DNA from: CANHVK01 sp046304235
GTDB lineage: Bacteria > Bacteroidota > Bacteroidia > Flavobacteriales_D > Crocinitomicaceae
DNA length: 64,000 bases
Direction of reading: 5' to 3'
Assembly: GCA_046304235.1 (NCBI GenBank)
Contig: JBKCEW010000061.1
Coordinates: 1-64,000, forward strand
Below, one piece after another: positions 43,972 through 53,388 of the stretch. The notes beneath the pieces are model-generated. The model had not been told where the DNA came from and searched no databases. It saw only the letters and a program-made list of their open reading frames with translations. Every line of letters begins with the position of its first letter. Within the stretch, counting starts at the first letter, position 1. Position numbers and translations under genes: made by a program.

Positions 43972-45980
43972 TGTCAAGAATACCCCCGCATATCATAGAT
44001 GAAATAATGCAAACCTCAAGAATTGAAGAGGTTATAGGGGAATTTGTACACTTAAAAAGAGCTGGTTCAAATTTAAAAGGATTAAGTCCTTTCACAGATG
44101 AAAAGACACCCTCATTCGTAGTTTCACCGGCAAAACAAATCTTTAAATGTTTTTCTACAGGGAAAGGAGGTTCCGTTGTCACCTTTCTGATGGAAAAGGA
44201 ACATTATTCCTATCCTGAAGCACTAAAATGGCTAGCGAATAAATACAATATTACCTTACCAGAAGAACGTGAGCCTACCGCAGAGGAACTAGCACAAATC
44301 ACTGAAAAAGAAAGTCTTTTCATTATCAACGAATTTGCTAGAAATCATTTTGTTGAACGTATGCACGAAACAGATGAAGGAAAGGCCGTTGGACTAAACT
44401 ACTTCATTGAGAGAGGTTTTCGCAAAGACATTATTGAAAAATTTCAATTAGGTTATTGTCTTGAAAAGGGAAATGATTTTACAGAAAATGCGATCCAAAA
44501 AGGATATAAATTAGAATATCTTGAAAAAATTGGACTTATTAAATCCAAGGATAATCGCCATTTTGATTTTTTCAGAGGACGTGTTATGTTTCCTATACAC
44601 TCCGTTTCAGGACGTGTATTAGGATTTGGAGGAAGAACCTTATTAGCAGATAAAAAAATTGCCAAATATTTCAATTCACCAGAAAGTGTCATTTATAATA
44701 AAAGTGATATTCTCTATGGGTTGTATTATGCAAAAGGAGATATCGTTAAGTACGATAATTGCTATTTGGTTGAAGGCTATACAGATGTAATCAGTATGCA
44801 CCAAGCCGGAATTATTAATGTCGTTTCGTCTTCTGGTACATCATTGACCCATGGACAAATAAAACTCATCCGTCGTTATACTCAAAACGTAACTATTTTA
44901 TATGATGGTGATGCTGCAGGAATAAAGGCCTCATTTAGAGGGATCGATTTATTATTAGAAGAAGGTCTAAATGTTAGAGTCGTTTTATTTCCTGATGGAG
45001 ATGACCCTGATTCCTACTCCAAAAAGGTTTCAAACGAAGAATTAAATCAATATATAAAATCTCACATGAAAGACTTTGTTTCTTTCAAAGCAGAGATATT
45101 ATTAGGCGAAAACGGAGTTCAAGATCCAATACAACGAGCAAAATTAATTCACGATATCGTCCACTCTATTTCATTGATTCCTGATGAAATTAGTAGAACC
45201 GTTTATTCTCAAGAAATTTCAAAAAGATTTGAAATAGATATCAATATCATACATCAAGAGTTATTTAAACTACGTAAAAATCAATTAGCAAAACAACAAG
45301 CAACAAATACTCCTCAACAAGCTCTTGAACCTGAAATCCCTACATACGAGTCAGCAACCACTGAAAATCAAAGTACACAGACTTCAGATACAAAACACCA
45401 TTTTATTTCATTGGATCATGCTGAATATGATTTGATTCGGATATTGGTTAAATATGGAGTTTTGGCCATTGAAATAGAAATTACTAATGAATTTCAACAA
45501 AAAACAAAAATAGAAACTTCAGTAACGGAGTTAGTTTGTGCTGAAATACATAAAGATCAAATGTTTTTTGAAAACACTGTTTTTCAACGATTATTTAACG
45601 AAGTAAATGAAAGCTTAAACCAAGAAAAACGTTTCTTAAAACCAAGTCATTTCTTAAAATCTACAGATATAGAAATAGTAAAATTAGTTTCTGATATCGA
45701 AAACGAACCCTATGAATTAAGCCATAATTGGCTAAAAGAAAAGAACATAGAAACAAACTATGAAATTGACAAACTTTCAGATGCTGTTTTAACCTCGATT
45801 TATCATTTCAAAATGAGTCGAATCATAAAACGCATTTACGAAATTCAATCAGAACTTGCTAATTTAAATGCAGCCAATGATGATGAATTTGCATCGATGA
45901 GTTTATTATTAATGGAACAAGTAAAATTAGAGCAAGTAAAAACCGTATTATCAAAAGCATTAGGCAGAACCATTTTGTAA
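43971..45980 (+). CDS. dnaG: DNA primase DnaG with degraded zinc site
   Basis: A 669-residue replicative primase. The N-terminal zinc-ribbon fold is kept in sequence (SPFTDEKTPSFVVSP...CFSTGKGG), but of the usual C-x2-H...C-x2-C ligands only C60 remains; S39, T42 and T63 replace the others. The TOPRIM core is intact: E in YLVEGYTDVI and the DGD in ILYDGDAAG. The C-terminal helicase-binding region is present but diverged. It follows the lipoprotein gene with a 1-base overlap and a mscS-type gene 4 bases later. Confidence 0.95.
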   Translation: MSRIPPHIIDEIMQTSRIEEVIGEFVHLKRAGSNLKGLSPFTDEKTPSFVVSPAKQIFKCFSTGKGGSVVTFLMEKEHYSYPEALKWLANKYNITLPEEREPTAEELAQITEKESLFIINEFARNHFVERMHETDEGKAVGLNYFIERGFRKDIIEKFQLGYCLEKGNDFTENAIQKGYKLEYLEKIGLIKSKDNRHFDFFRGRVMFPIHSVSGRVLGFGGRTLLADKKIAKYFNSPESVIYNKSDILYGLYYAKGDIVKYDNCYLVEGYTDVISMHQAGIINVVSSSGTSLTHGQIKLIRRYTQNVTILYDGDAAGIKASFRGIDLLLEEGLNVRVVLFPDGDDPDSYSKKVSNEELNQYIKSHMKDFVSFKAEILLGENGVQDPIQRAKLIHDIVHSISLIPDEISRTVYSQEISKRFEIDINIIHQELFKLRKNQLAKQQATNTPQQALEPEIPTYESATTENQSTQTSDTKHHFISLDHAEYDLIRILVKYGVLAIEIEITNEFQQKTKIETSVTELVCAEIHKDQMFFENTVFQRLFNEVNESLNQEKRFLKPSHFLKSTDIEIVKLVSDIENEPYELSHNWLKEKNIETNYEIDKLSDAVLTSIYHFKMSRIIKRIYEIQSELANLNAANDDEFASMSLLLMEQVKLEQVKTVLSKALGRTIL

Positions 45981-45984
45981 AAAT

Positions 45985-47127
45985 ATGAGTGAAACATTAT
46001 TTGAGTTAGGTCCTTATAAAGTATGTATGTGGAATTTGTTAGCCCTATCTATCATTTATACCATTGCATTTATTTTAAGTCGATTGACTCATCAATCATT
46101 AAAAAAATACCTGATTGACAACAACATAAAACTTGAAGGTAGAAGAACAACACTTTTAAAATTATCAAGTCAAAGTGTTTATTTCCTTGCAGCATATATC
46201 TCCATTTTAAGTTTTAAAATCAACAATAACCACGTTTCTTTCACTGACTTTTTGAACTACAAAATTGTAGAATCAAAACAAGCGAACATTTCTTTCTTCC
46301 AGATAATCATTGTTATTGGAGTTTTTTTCGCTGCTAGAATATCTGTCAACTTCATGAAATTATATTATAATAAGAAGTTAAGACAAAAAGAAAGTTTTAA
46401 TCCGAGTACAGAATATATCTATGTTCAAACAACAAAATATGCTATTTATGTATTCTCTATTTTATTCAGTTTAAATCTTTTCGAAATAAATATTTCTCTA
46501 CTGCTCACTGGTTCAGCAGCTATGTTGGCCGTAATTGGTTTTATTTTCCAAGATGTATTTAAAGACATGTTTTCTGGACTCGTTTTACTTTTTGAAGGAA
46601 CCATAAAAATCGGTGACATTGTAGAAATTAGAGATTCAAAATTCAAAGAACCTGTATTTGCTAAAATATTAAAAATCAACGTAAGAAGTACCCAAATCGA
46701 AACACGCGAAGGAAATGTATTTATCATTCCAAACGCAAAACTAACCCAAGAATATGTAGAAAATTGGAGCCAAAATAATGAGTTAACTCGTTCAACCATT
46801 TTTATTACAGTACAATACGGTACAGATTGTGATTTGGTAATTAATCTTTTAAAGCAAGCAGCATTAAGTCATCCTAAGGTTAAAAAAAACAATCCTATTC
46901 AAGTTCGTCTTCGAGATTTTGGAGAAAATGGATTGGAAATGGAATTATTATTTTGGTGCGATAACACATGGGATATAAATAATTACAAATCAGAAATTAG
47001 ATTAGAAATCAATCGATTATTTAATCAATACAACATAAAAATACCTTATCCACATCGTCATTTAGTTTATGATAAACCAACCGAAATTGAAAACAAAAAC
47101 AGTACTAATTATGAAAGTTCTTTTTAA
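45985..47127 (+). CDS. MscS-family mechanosensitive ion channel
   Basis: A 380-residue inner-membrane protein with about four to five N-terminal helices and the MscS pore segment TGSAAMLAVIGFIFQDVFKDMFSGLVLL (about 171-198, shown in part) followed by the beta domain FEGTIKIGDIVEI. Channels of this family open on membrane tension to release solutes. Starts 4 bases after dnaG; its end overlaps the PAP2 gene by 17 bases. Confidence 0.92.
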   Translation: MSETLFELGPYKVCMWNLLALSIIYTIAFILSRLTHQSLKKYLIDNNIKLEGRRTTLLKLSSQSVYFLAAYISILSFKINNNHVSFTDFLNYKIVESKQANISFFQIIIVIGVFFAARISVNFMKLYYNKKLRQKESFNPSTEYIYVQTTKYAIYVFSILFSLNLFEINISLLLTGSAAMLAVIGFIFQDVFKDMFSGLVLLFEGTIKIGDIVEIRDSKFKEPVFAKILKINVRSTQIETREGNVFIIPNAKLTQEYVENWSQNNELTRSTIFITVQYGTDCDLVINLLKQAALSHPKVKKNNPIQVRLRDFGENGLEMELLFWCDNTWDINNYKSEIRLEINRLFNQYNIKIPYPHRHLVYDKPTEIENKNSTNYESSF

Positions 47128-47728
47128 CCTAATCTTAAGCATTAGTATTGGTGTTCAATTTACTTATTCTCAGAATTGGGATATAAATCTTTTAAAATCA
47201 GTAAATAGTCAATACACCGAAAATGTTGGTAAACCAATGATTATAGTGACTGAAAGCATTACTCCTGTATCATTAGCAGCACCTATAGGAATATTTATAG
47301 CAGGAACTATCAAAAAAAATGATAAACTAAAACATGATGCAATTTCAATAGGTGTATCTCAATTGTTTTCGAGTATATTAACCGTTGGATTAAAACTAGG
47401 AATTAATCGTCCTAGACCATCGATAACCTACCCAAATGATATCACAAAATATTCTAGTGCAGGCTCTCCCTCTTTTCCTTCTGGTCATACAAGCATGGCA
47501 TTTAATGTTGCAACTGCATTAACTCTAAATTACCCGAAATGGTATGTATATGTGCCCGCCTATCTTTGGGCAAGTAGTGTCGGTTATTCTAGAATGTATT
47601 TAGGAGTGCATTATCCATCAGATGTATTAGTCGGAGCAGTTATAGGTAGTGGAACTGCTATTCTTACTGAATATGGGAGAAAGTATTTGGTAGAAAAAAG
47701 AAACAGGAAAGTTGAGAATCAGTTTTAG
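47111..47728 (+). CDS. PAP2-family phosphatase
   Basis: A 205-residue membrane or periplasmic phosphatase with a signal peptide (cleaved near SQN, about 20). The start is set at ATG 47111, since the longer frame adds no signal peptide and overlaps mscS further. All three catalytic motifs are present: K95x6R102P103, PSGH (123-126) and SRx5Hx3D (160-171). Substrate could be undecaprenyl diphosphate, lipid A or another lipid phosphate. Confidence 0.92.
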   Translation: MKVLFNLILSISIGVQFTYSQNWDINLLKSVNSQYTENVGKPMIIVTESITPVSLAAPIGIFIAGTIKKNDKLKHDAISIGVSQLFSSILTVGLKLGINRPRPSITYPNDITKYSSAGSPSFPSGHTSMAFNVATALTLNYPKWYVYVPAYLWASSVGYSRMYLGVHYPSDVLVGAVIGSGTAILTEYGRKYLVEKRNRKVENQF

Positions 47729-47734
47729 ATTCAA

Positions 47735-47762
47735 AGATTACAGATTACAGATTGAAAGATTA
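47735..47762. repeat. GATTACA-type repeat between PAP2 gene and gpsA
   Basis: AGATTACAGATTACAGATTG is followed by AAAGATTA, the same words as the tandem block at 26098-26260. Its last bases supply the stop codon of gpsA on the minus strand. Confidence 0.75.
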
Positions 47763-48758
47763 CGACAATTTATCTGCTAAGATTTTCATCTCGATGACAG
47801 GAGATATTTTTTCGTAAACGATGTTATAAACCGCTTGAATAATAGGCATCTCAACATTGAATTTTTTATTGATTTCAACTAAACATTTTACAGCATAATA
47901 TCCTTCAGCAACCATTTCCATTTCAAGTTGAGCACTTTTTACAGAATACCCTTTTCCTATCATGAAACCAAAAGTTCGGTTACGAGAAAACTTTGAGTAG
48001 GCAGTTACTAATAAGTCACCTAAATAAGCACTAGACTTCACATCACGGTGTATCGGGTGAACAACATCGATGAAGTTTTCGATTTCTTGAATTGCATTAG
48101 ATACTAACACAGACTGGAAATTGTCACCATAGCCTAATCCCGCACAAATACCTGATGCAACTGCATATACGTTTTTCAATACCGCAGAAAACTCTGTTCC
48201 AAATAAATCATCAGAAATAGTAGTTTTGATATAACGACAAGCCAACGCGCGCGCCATATTGTTTGCAATAACCTCATCTTGACAAGCAATTGTCAGGTAA
48301 GATAAACGCTCTAAGGCAACTTCTTCGGCATGACAAGGCCCACAAATAATTCCGATTTTAGAATAAGGAACACCAAATGATTTATGTATAAACCTTGCTG
48401 GTATAGAGTTGTATTCAGGAATAATTCCTTTAACCGCTGAAAATACTACTTTACCATGAAAAATATCTTTCGGAACATTTTCAAACAATTTCGTTAAAAA
48501 GGCAGAAGGAGTAGCAATGATAATGTAATTCGCTTCATTAATAATTTCTTCCAAATTAGAAGAAACAACTAACTTATCCGTATTGAACTCAACAGATTGT
48601 AAGTATTTTGGATTGTGTTTGAACTTAAGAATGTGGTTGACAGATTCGTCTGATCTTAGCCACCAATACACTTTTTCTTGTGTATTACATAGTATTTTAA
48701 CTTGTGCTGTAGCCCAACTACCACCACCAATGACTGCTATTTTCTTTTCTTTCACCAT
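47760..48758 (-). CDS. gpsA: NAD(P)-dependent glycerol-3-phosphate dehydrogenase
   Basis: A 332-residue enzyme that makes sn-glycerol-3-phosphate for phospholipids. The Rossmann motif is VIGGGSWATA (8-17), slightly different from the common GxGSWGTA. KGI, CGPCHAEEVA, SAVLKNVYAVASGI and NRTFG motifs follow. A possible -7 element (TAAATTTG on the minus strand, 48770-48777) lies 12 bases upstream of the start. Confidence 0.95.
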   Translation of the reverse strand: MVKEKKIAVIGGGSWATAQVKILCNTQEKVYWWLRSDESVNHILKFKHNPKYLQSVEFNTDKLVVSSNLEEIINEANYIIIATPSAFLTKLFENVPKDIFHGKVVFSAVKGIIPEYNSIPARFIHKSFGVPYSKIGIICGPCHAEEVALERLSYLTIACQDEVIANNMARALACRYIKTTISDDLFGTEFSAVLKNVYAVASGICAGLGYGDNFQSVLVSNAIQEIENFIDVVHPIHRDVKSSAYLGDLLVTAYSKFSRNRTFGFMIGKGYSVKSAQLEMEMVAEGYYAVKCLVEINKKFNVEMPIIQAVYNIVYEKISPVIEMKILADKLS

Positions 48759-48937
48759 GTAATAGAAAACAAATTTAATATTATTTTAGGGTTAATTTAC
48801 ATTACGAACTTCTTTTTGAAAAGTATTTAAAATTAAATAAATGATTTACAAATACTTATGTGAATTTAATTCAAAATGAATTTAAGAACATTTTGATTTA
48901 AAAATTAATGTATATTTAAAATAAGAAACTATTAACT

Positions 48938-50842
48938 ATGGGATTACAAGACCTTAAAATAAATTCTTTTGAAGAATATCAACAACAGTATCAAAAAAGT
49001 ATAAATCAACCAGAACTTTTTTGGGATGAAATCGGTTCACATTTTACTTGGAAAAAAAAATGGATCAAGGTTTTGTCTTGGGATTTTGAAAAATTAAATA
49101 TTCGTTGGTTTGAAGGAGGTACGTTAAATATTACTGAAAATATATTTGAAAGAAACTTACCTACTTTAAAAAATACACCAGCTATTATTTGGGAACCAAA
49201 TTCCCCAGAAGCTGAAAACAAAACACTCACCTATCAAGAACTTTACGAAGCCGTAAATCAATGTGCAAATGCGTTAAAATCATTAGGTATTGGTAAAGGC
49301 GATCGTGTTTGTATTTATTTACCAATGGTACCTGAATTAGCGATTTCAGTACTTGCTTGTGCTCGAATAGGCGCGGTTCATTCTGTTGTATTTGCAGGAT
49401 TTTCAGCAACTTCATTATCAGATAGAATCATCGATGCGGAAGCAAAATTGGTTATAACCGCTGATGGTTTAAGACGTGGTGCAAAAACGGTAGCCTTAAA
49501 AGAAGTGGTTGATGAAGCAGTAAAAAATACTCCATCCGTAGAAAAAGTATTGGTTCTAAATGTATTAAACGAGAATATTCAATTCAACCCTTCTTTAGAT
49601 GTAAAATGGGAGGAGATTGTTCCACAACAATCAACTGAATGTCCTGCGGAAGAAATGGATAGTGAGGATTATTTATTCATTTTATATACTTCAGGCTCTA
49701 CTGGTAAACCAAAAGGTGTAGTACATACATGTGGCGGATATATGGTGTACACGGCTTATAGTTTCACGAATGTATATCAATATACTCCGGGCGATATTCA
49801 TTGGTGTACAGCCGATATTGGTTGGATTACAGGTCATTCCTATATTATTTATGGACCATTATTAAGTGGAGCAACAACAGTAATGTTTGAAGGGATTCCA
49901 ACTTATCCAGACGCAGGAAGATTTTGGGAAATTGTAGAAAAATACAAAGTGAATCAGTTTTTAACTGCTCCAACGGCGATTCGTTCATTAATGGCTTTTG
50001 GAGAAGAGACCGTTGAGAAATATAATTTGAGTTCTTTAAAAGTAATTGGAACTGTTGGAGAACCCATCAACGAGGAAGCGTGGCATTGGTATGCGACACA
50101 CGTTGGAAAAGATGTGTGTCCGGTGGTAGATAACTGGTGGCAAACAGAAACAGGAGGAATTATGATTTCGGGAATTGGAAATCTTTCTCCACAAAAACCA
50201 ACTTTTGCAGGCTATCCCCTTCCAGGAATTCAGCCTGTATTATTAAATCAAGCAGGAGAGGAAATTCAAGAACACGAAGTAGAAGGTTATTTGTGTGTAA
50301 AATTCCCATGGCCTTCTATGATTCGCACTACTTATGGAGATCACCAACGTTGTATAGATACTTATTTCTCTAATTATAAAGGATATTATTTTACAGGAGA
50401 TGGAGCGAAAAGAGATGCAGATGGAATGTACCGAATCATTGGAAGAATAGACGATGTTATCAATGTTTCGGGTCACCGCTTTGGTACTGCAGAAATTGAA
50501 AATGCCATCAATGAAGATCCGCAAATAATAGAATCAGCAGTAGTGGGTTACCCTCATCCAATCAAAGGACAATCAATTTATGCCTTTGTTGTTTCAGATC
50601 ATCCGATTGAAAAACAAGATGAAGCACGTAAATCAATTCTTGAAACAGTTACAAATATCATAGGTAAGATTGCATTACCGGAAAAAATTCAGTTCGTTTC
50701 TGGTTTACCTAAAACTCGTTCAGGTAAAATTATGCGTCGAATTTTACGCAAAGTAGCAGAAGGAGAAATTGAAAGTTTAGGTGATACCTCCACCCTACTT
50801 GATCCTTCTGTTGTTGAAGAAATTGTGAAGAATAGGATATAA
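48938..50842 (+). CDS. acs: acetyl-coenzyme A synthetase (AMP-forming)
   Basis: A 634-residue adenylate-forming enzyme that activates acetate. Motifs: YTSGSTGKPKG (about 249-259), NWWQTETGG, the hinge TGDGAKRD, and SGKIMRRILRK with K597, the lysine acetylated in regulated Acs proteins. Length and WWQTETG motif fit Acs; propionyl-CoA synthetase is less likely. It has its own upstream gap of 179 bases and no downstream operon partner. Confidence 0.95.
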   Translation: MGLQDLKINSFEEYQQQYQKSINQPELFWDEIGSHFTWKKKWIKVLSWDFEKLNIRWFEGGTLNITENIFERNLPTLKNTPAIIWEPNSPEAENKTLTYQELYEAVNQCANALKSLGIGKGDRVCIYLPMVPELAISVLACARIGAVHSVVFAGFSATSLSDRIIDAEAKLVITADGLRRGAKTVALKEVVDEAVKNTPSVEKVLVLNVLNENIQFNPSLDVKWEEIVPQQSTECPAEEMDSEDYLFILYTSGSTGKPKGVVHTCGGYMVYTAYSFTNVYQYTPGDIHWCTADIGWITGHSYIIYGPLLSGATTVMFEGIPTYPDAGRFWEIVEKYKVNQFLTAPTAIRSLMAFGEETVEKYNLSSLKVIGTVGEPINEEAWHWYATHVGKDVCPVVDNWWQTETGGIMISGIGNLSPQKPTFAGYPLPGIQPVLLNQAGEEIQEHEVEGYLCVKFPWPSMIRTTYGDHQRCIDTYFSNYKGYYFTGDGAKRDADGMYRIIGRIDDVINVSGHRFGTAEIENAINEDPQIIESAVVGYPHPIKGQSIYAFVVSDHPIEKQDEARKSILETVTNIIGKIALPEKIQFVSGLPKTRSGKIMRRILRKVAEGEIESLGDTSTLLDPSVVEEIVKNRI

Positions 50843-50880
50843 GTGGAAAGATTAATTCAGATATCAAGTATTGAATTTTG

Positions 50881-50888
50881 TATATTTG
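50881..50888 (+). promoter_or_regulatory. -7 element of the toxin-antitoxin operon
   Basis: TATATTTG, exact TAnnTTTG match, 38 bases before the antitoxin ATG at 50927. No well-spaced TTG was found. Confidence 0.45.
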
Positions 50889-50926
50889 TATAAACTATTT
50901 AACAGAAATTAAATATATTAAAAGCA

Positions 50927-51178
50927 ATGGAAACAAACAACTTAGTTATTTTTCATCCTAATAACTCAGAACAAATTTCTGCATTAAGAGCTCTAGCCAA
51001 AATATTAAAATTAGATGTAGAAATTACTACACAAGAAAAACTTGAGAAAAAAGTAAGAATTAACAAAGAAAAACAACGGGTTTTTAACGATATTCGAGAG
51101 GCTGTTGACGAATTAAAGTTGGTAAAATCTGGTAAAAAGAAAGCTAGAAACGTAGAAGATCTTTTAAATGAATTATAA
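50927..51178 (+). CDS. antitoxin of a type II toxin-antitoxin pair
   Basis: An 83-residue, highly charged, mostly helical protein typical of the small antitoxins found before RelE/ParE toxins in Bacteroidota (LVIFHPNNSEQISALRALAK at the start and SGKKKARNVEDLLNEL at the end). The sequence is not recognised as a named antitoxin family; the call depends on its 11-base overlap with the toxin gene. Confidence 0.8.
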   Translation: METNNLVIFHPNNSEQISALRALAKILKLDVEITTQEKLEKKVRINKEKQRVFNDIREAVDELKLVKSGKKKARNVEDLLNEL

Positions 51179-51491
51179 AATACAAACGCTATCTAAATTT
51201 GATAAAAATTTAAAAGCACTCATTAAAAAATACCCTTCACTTAAAAGTGAATTTATTGAATTTGTAAAAAACTTAAAAGAAAATCCTATACAAGGCACTC
51301 AAATTGCGCCAAACTGTTACAAAATAAGAATTTCGATTTCATCAAAAGGAAAAGGAAAATCTTCTGGTGCAAGAATTATCACCAATATTATTATTTCGGA
51401 AGAAACAGTCTATCTTCTTACAATTTATGATAAATCAGAAAAGTCTTCAATTTCAGATAAAGAGTTAAAGGAATTGCTAAAAGAAATATAA
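51168..51491 (+). CDS. RelE/ParE-superfamily toxin
   Basis: A 107-residue protein with the RelE/ParE layout: FDKNLKALIKKYPSLKSEF helices, then YKIRISISSKGKGKSSGARIITNIII and VYLLTIYDKSEKSSI strands. The charged residues of RNase-type RelE are not clearly placed, so an mRNA interferase or a gyrase-directed ParE are both possible. The toxin overlaps its antitoxin and ends 3 bases from the convergent gldH gene. Confidence 0.85.
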   Translation: MNYKIQTLSKFDKNLKALIKKYPSLKSEFIEFVKNLKENPIQGTQIAPNCYKIRISISSKGKGKSSGARIITNIIISEETVYLLTIYDKSEKSSISDKELKELLKEI

Positions 51492-51494
51492 AAT

Positions 51495-51959
51495 CTATTT
51501 TAATTCTTTCAATTCTAATCCAATATCATAAACTCCGTAAAGTACTTTTTGGATCACCCCTTGCTCTAATACGAACGTATATTTTCCTGCAGTTGGAAAC
51601 TTTCTATTTCTGAAAACTAATTTATTCTCAACGATAGAACCTGTTTTTTTACCTAACCAATATCCCTTATCATCTGAAATTTGAATTTCAAAAGGTTCAC
51701 GGTATCTTTTTTTATCTGGAGTTACTGAATTCATATACACCCAAGCATTACGGTATTGATAATGCGTAGATGTTCTGAAAGTCAATATCATTTCATAGGT
51801 TTTATTCGCGTCTTTTATATCAATAACGAAGGTTGGTTTTTGCTTTCTAGACCATGTCAAATTAGTAAAAGAGACTGATTCTTGAAAATAAGGACTATCT
51901 CCGCACGAAGTAAGTACAAACAGTAGTAAAAAAATACCTGTAAATAAATTTTTATTCAT
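51495..51959 (-). CDS. gldH: gliding motility lipoprotein GldH
   Basis: A 154-residue lipoprotein. Start at ATG 51959 gives a signal peptide with lipobox LTSC (Cys at about 18); the longer frame overlaps ricT and has no signal. The rest (YEMILTFRTSTHYQYRNAWVY and GKYTFVLEQGV) matches GldH, which is needed for gliding in Flavobacterium. It overlaps the ricT stop by 8 bases. Together with the giant T9SS substrate it supports gliding ability, though gldKLMN and sprA/E/T are not in the window. Confidence 0.88.
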   Translation of the reverse strand: MNKNLFTGIFLLLFVLTSCGDSPYFQESVSFTNLTWSRKQKPTFVIDIKDANKTYEMILTFRTSTHYQYRNAWVYMNSVTPDKKRYREPFEIQISDDKGYWLGKKTGSIVENKLVFRNRKFPTAGKYTFVLEQGVIQKVLYGVYDIGLELKELK

Positions 51960-53301
51960 TTTTAGCATTGTTTGAATCCGGAAGATTTTGATTTCTGTTT
52001 TTATCAAAATTCCTTCGGTTATTATTTCTTCGTTTGTTATTGTTATTTCTATTTTTCTGAGCCACATCAGTTGATTGATTTGCTTCAACATCACTATTTT
52101 CAGTAGTTACAGCTACTGTTTTTTGATCTCTATCAACACGTTGAGGTTTATTTTGATTCGGATTAGTTGATTGATTTGGGTTTCTTGTTGGTTTATTTTT
52201 TTTCTTCTTTCCGAAATTATCATCAAAACGACTTAAACTATCCTGACCAACTACATTTTCATAAGCAATTTCAGCCACAACTGTTTCTTGAATCATAAAA
52301 TCCTTCAAGGTATGTGGTTTTTTCTTTTGTTGATTCATGCTTACGATTTCCTTTACTCGATCAGGAGAAAGCGGGATGAACTCATTTTCACCATCCATCA
52401 CAAACCACATTAGCCTTTTGAAAACATCTGTTTTTACGTGAAAAGCGGTTCCTTTTTCAGTATATAATTTAGTCTCCGCAGGTGGAAAATGCTTAATTGC
52501 ATCCAAATACATATCCAATTCGTAGTTCAAACAGCATTTCAATTTACCACATTGTCCTGCTAATTTTTGAGGATTTAGTGACAATTGTTGGTATCGTGCT
52601 GCTGAAGTTGAAACTGATCTGAAATCTGTTAACCAAGTTGAACAACATAATTCTCTACCACACGAACCGATACCTCCTAAACGAGATGCCTCTTGACGAG
52701 ATCCAATTTGACGCATTTCAATACGCACCTTGAATTTCTCTGCCATGTCTTTGATTAACTGACGAAAGTCAACACGGTCATCAGAGGTATAATAAAATGT
52801 CGCTTTGGTTAAATCCCCTTGATACTCAACATCAGATATTTTCATATCCAAGTTTAAGTTTACAGCCAAGGTTCTCGCTTGATACATTACTTCTTTTTCA
52901 AGATTGCGCGCCTCCATCCATTTCTGAACATCATCTTGATTTGCAATGCGATATATTTGAGGGGTTTCCGTATTCTCCTTATTCCCACTCTTTTTATTTA
53001 CCTGTATTCTGGCTAACTCTCCTACGATTGAAACAACACCCACATCAAATCCTGGACTAGCCTCAACCACCACGATATCTCCTACATTTAATGAAAGATT
53101 TTTCGTGTTTTTATAGAAACTTTTACGACCGTTTTTAAATCGTATTTCTGCTATATCAAAAGGTTTCATTCCTTGTGGCAACGTCATATTTGCCAACCAG
53201 TCAAAAACTCCTAATTTATTACAACCACCAGAACTACAGGTTCCGTTACTTTGACAGCCACCCGAAGAACAACCGCCAGTGCCACAATTAGAACATCCCA
53301 T
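51952..53301 (-). CDS. ricT: RicT (YaaT/PSP1 domain) regulatory protein
   Basis: A 449-residue protein. The N-terminus is cysteine-rich (MGCSNCGTGGCSSGGC and more, about nine Cys in 28 residues); the PSP1 core follows with the typical GGIGSCGRELCCSTWL and GQCGKLKCCLNYELD. The C-terminal 80 or so residues are a low-complexity Asn/Arg/Lys tail. In Bacillus, RicT with RicA and RicF binds Fe-S clusters and controls RNA processing; the partner genes are absent from this window and that role cannot be assumed. Confidence 0.9.
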   Translation of the reverse strand: MGCSNCGTGGCSSGGCQSNGTCSSGGCNKLGVFDWLANMTLPQGMKPFDIAEIRFKNGRKSFYKNTKNLSLNVGDIVVVEASPGFDVGVVSIVGELARIQVNKKSGNKENTETPQIYRIANQDDVQKWMEARNLEKEVMYQARTLAVNLNLDMKISDVEYQGDLTKATFYYTSDDRVDFRQLIKDMAEKFKVRIEMRQIGSRQEASRLGGIGSCGRELCCSTWLTDFRSVSTSAARYQQLSLNPQKLAGQCGKLKCCLNYELDMYLDAIKHFPPAETKLYTEKGTAFHVKTDVFKRLMWFVMDGENEFIPLSPDRVKEIVSMNQQKKKPHTLKDFMIQETVVAEIAYENVVGQDSLSRFDDNFGKKKKNKPTRNPNQSTNPNQNKPQRVDRDQKTVAVTTENSDVEANQSTDVAQKNRNNNNKRRNNNRRNFDKNRNQNLPDSNNAKNE

Positions 53302-53320
53302 AGTTATAAAAATTGAACTG

Positions 53321-53328
53321 CAAATGTA
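53321..53328 (-). promoter_or_regulatory. candidate -7 element for ricT-gldH
   Basis: Reads TACATTTG on the minus strand, matching TAnnTTTG, 19 bases upstream of the ricT start. No TTG at good spacing. Confidence 0.4.
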
Positions 53329-53388
53329 CTGAATTTATCTGTGAAGTGTTTTGATTTGAATTGAGAAATTAAAAAGCAATAAAAAATT

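Noticed and set aside
51960..52094. Longer start for gldH
   Set aside because: Would lie inside ricT and hide the lipoprotein signal peptide.
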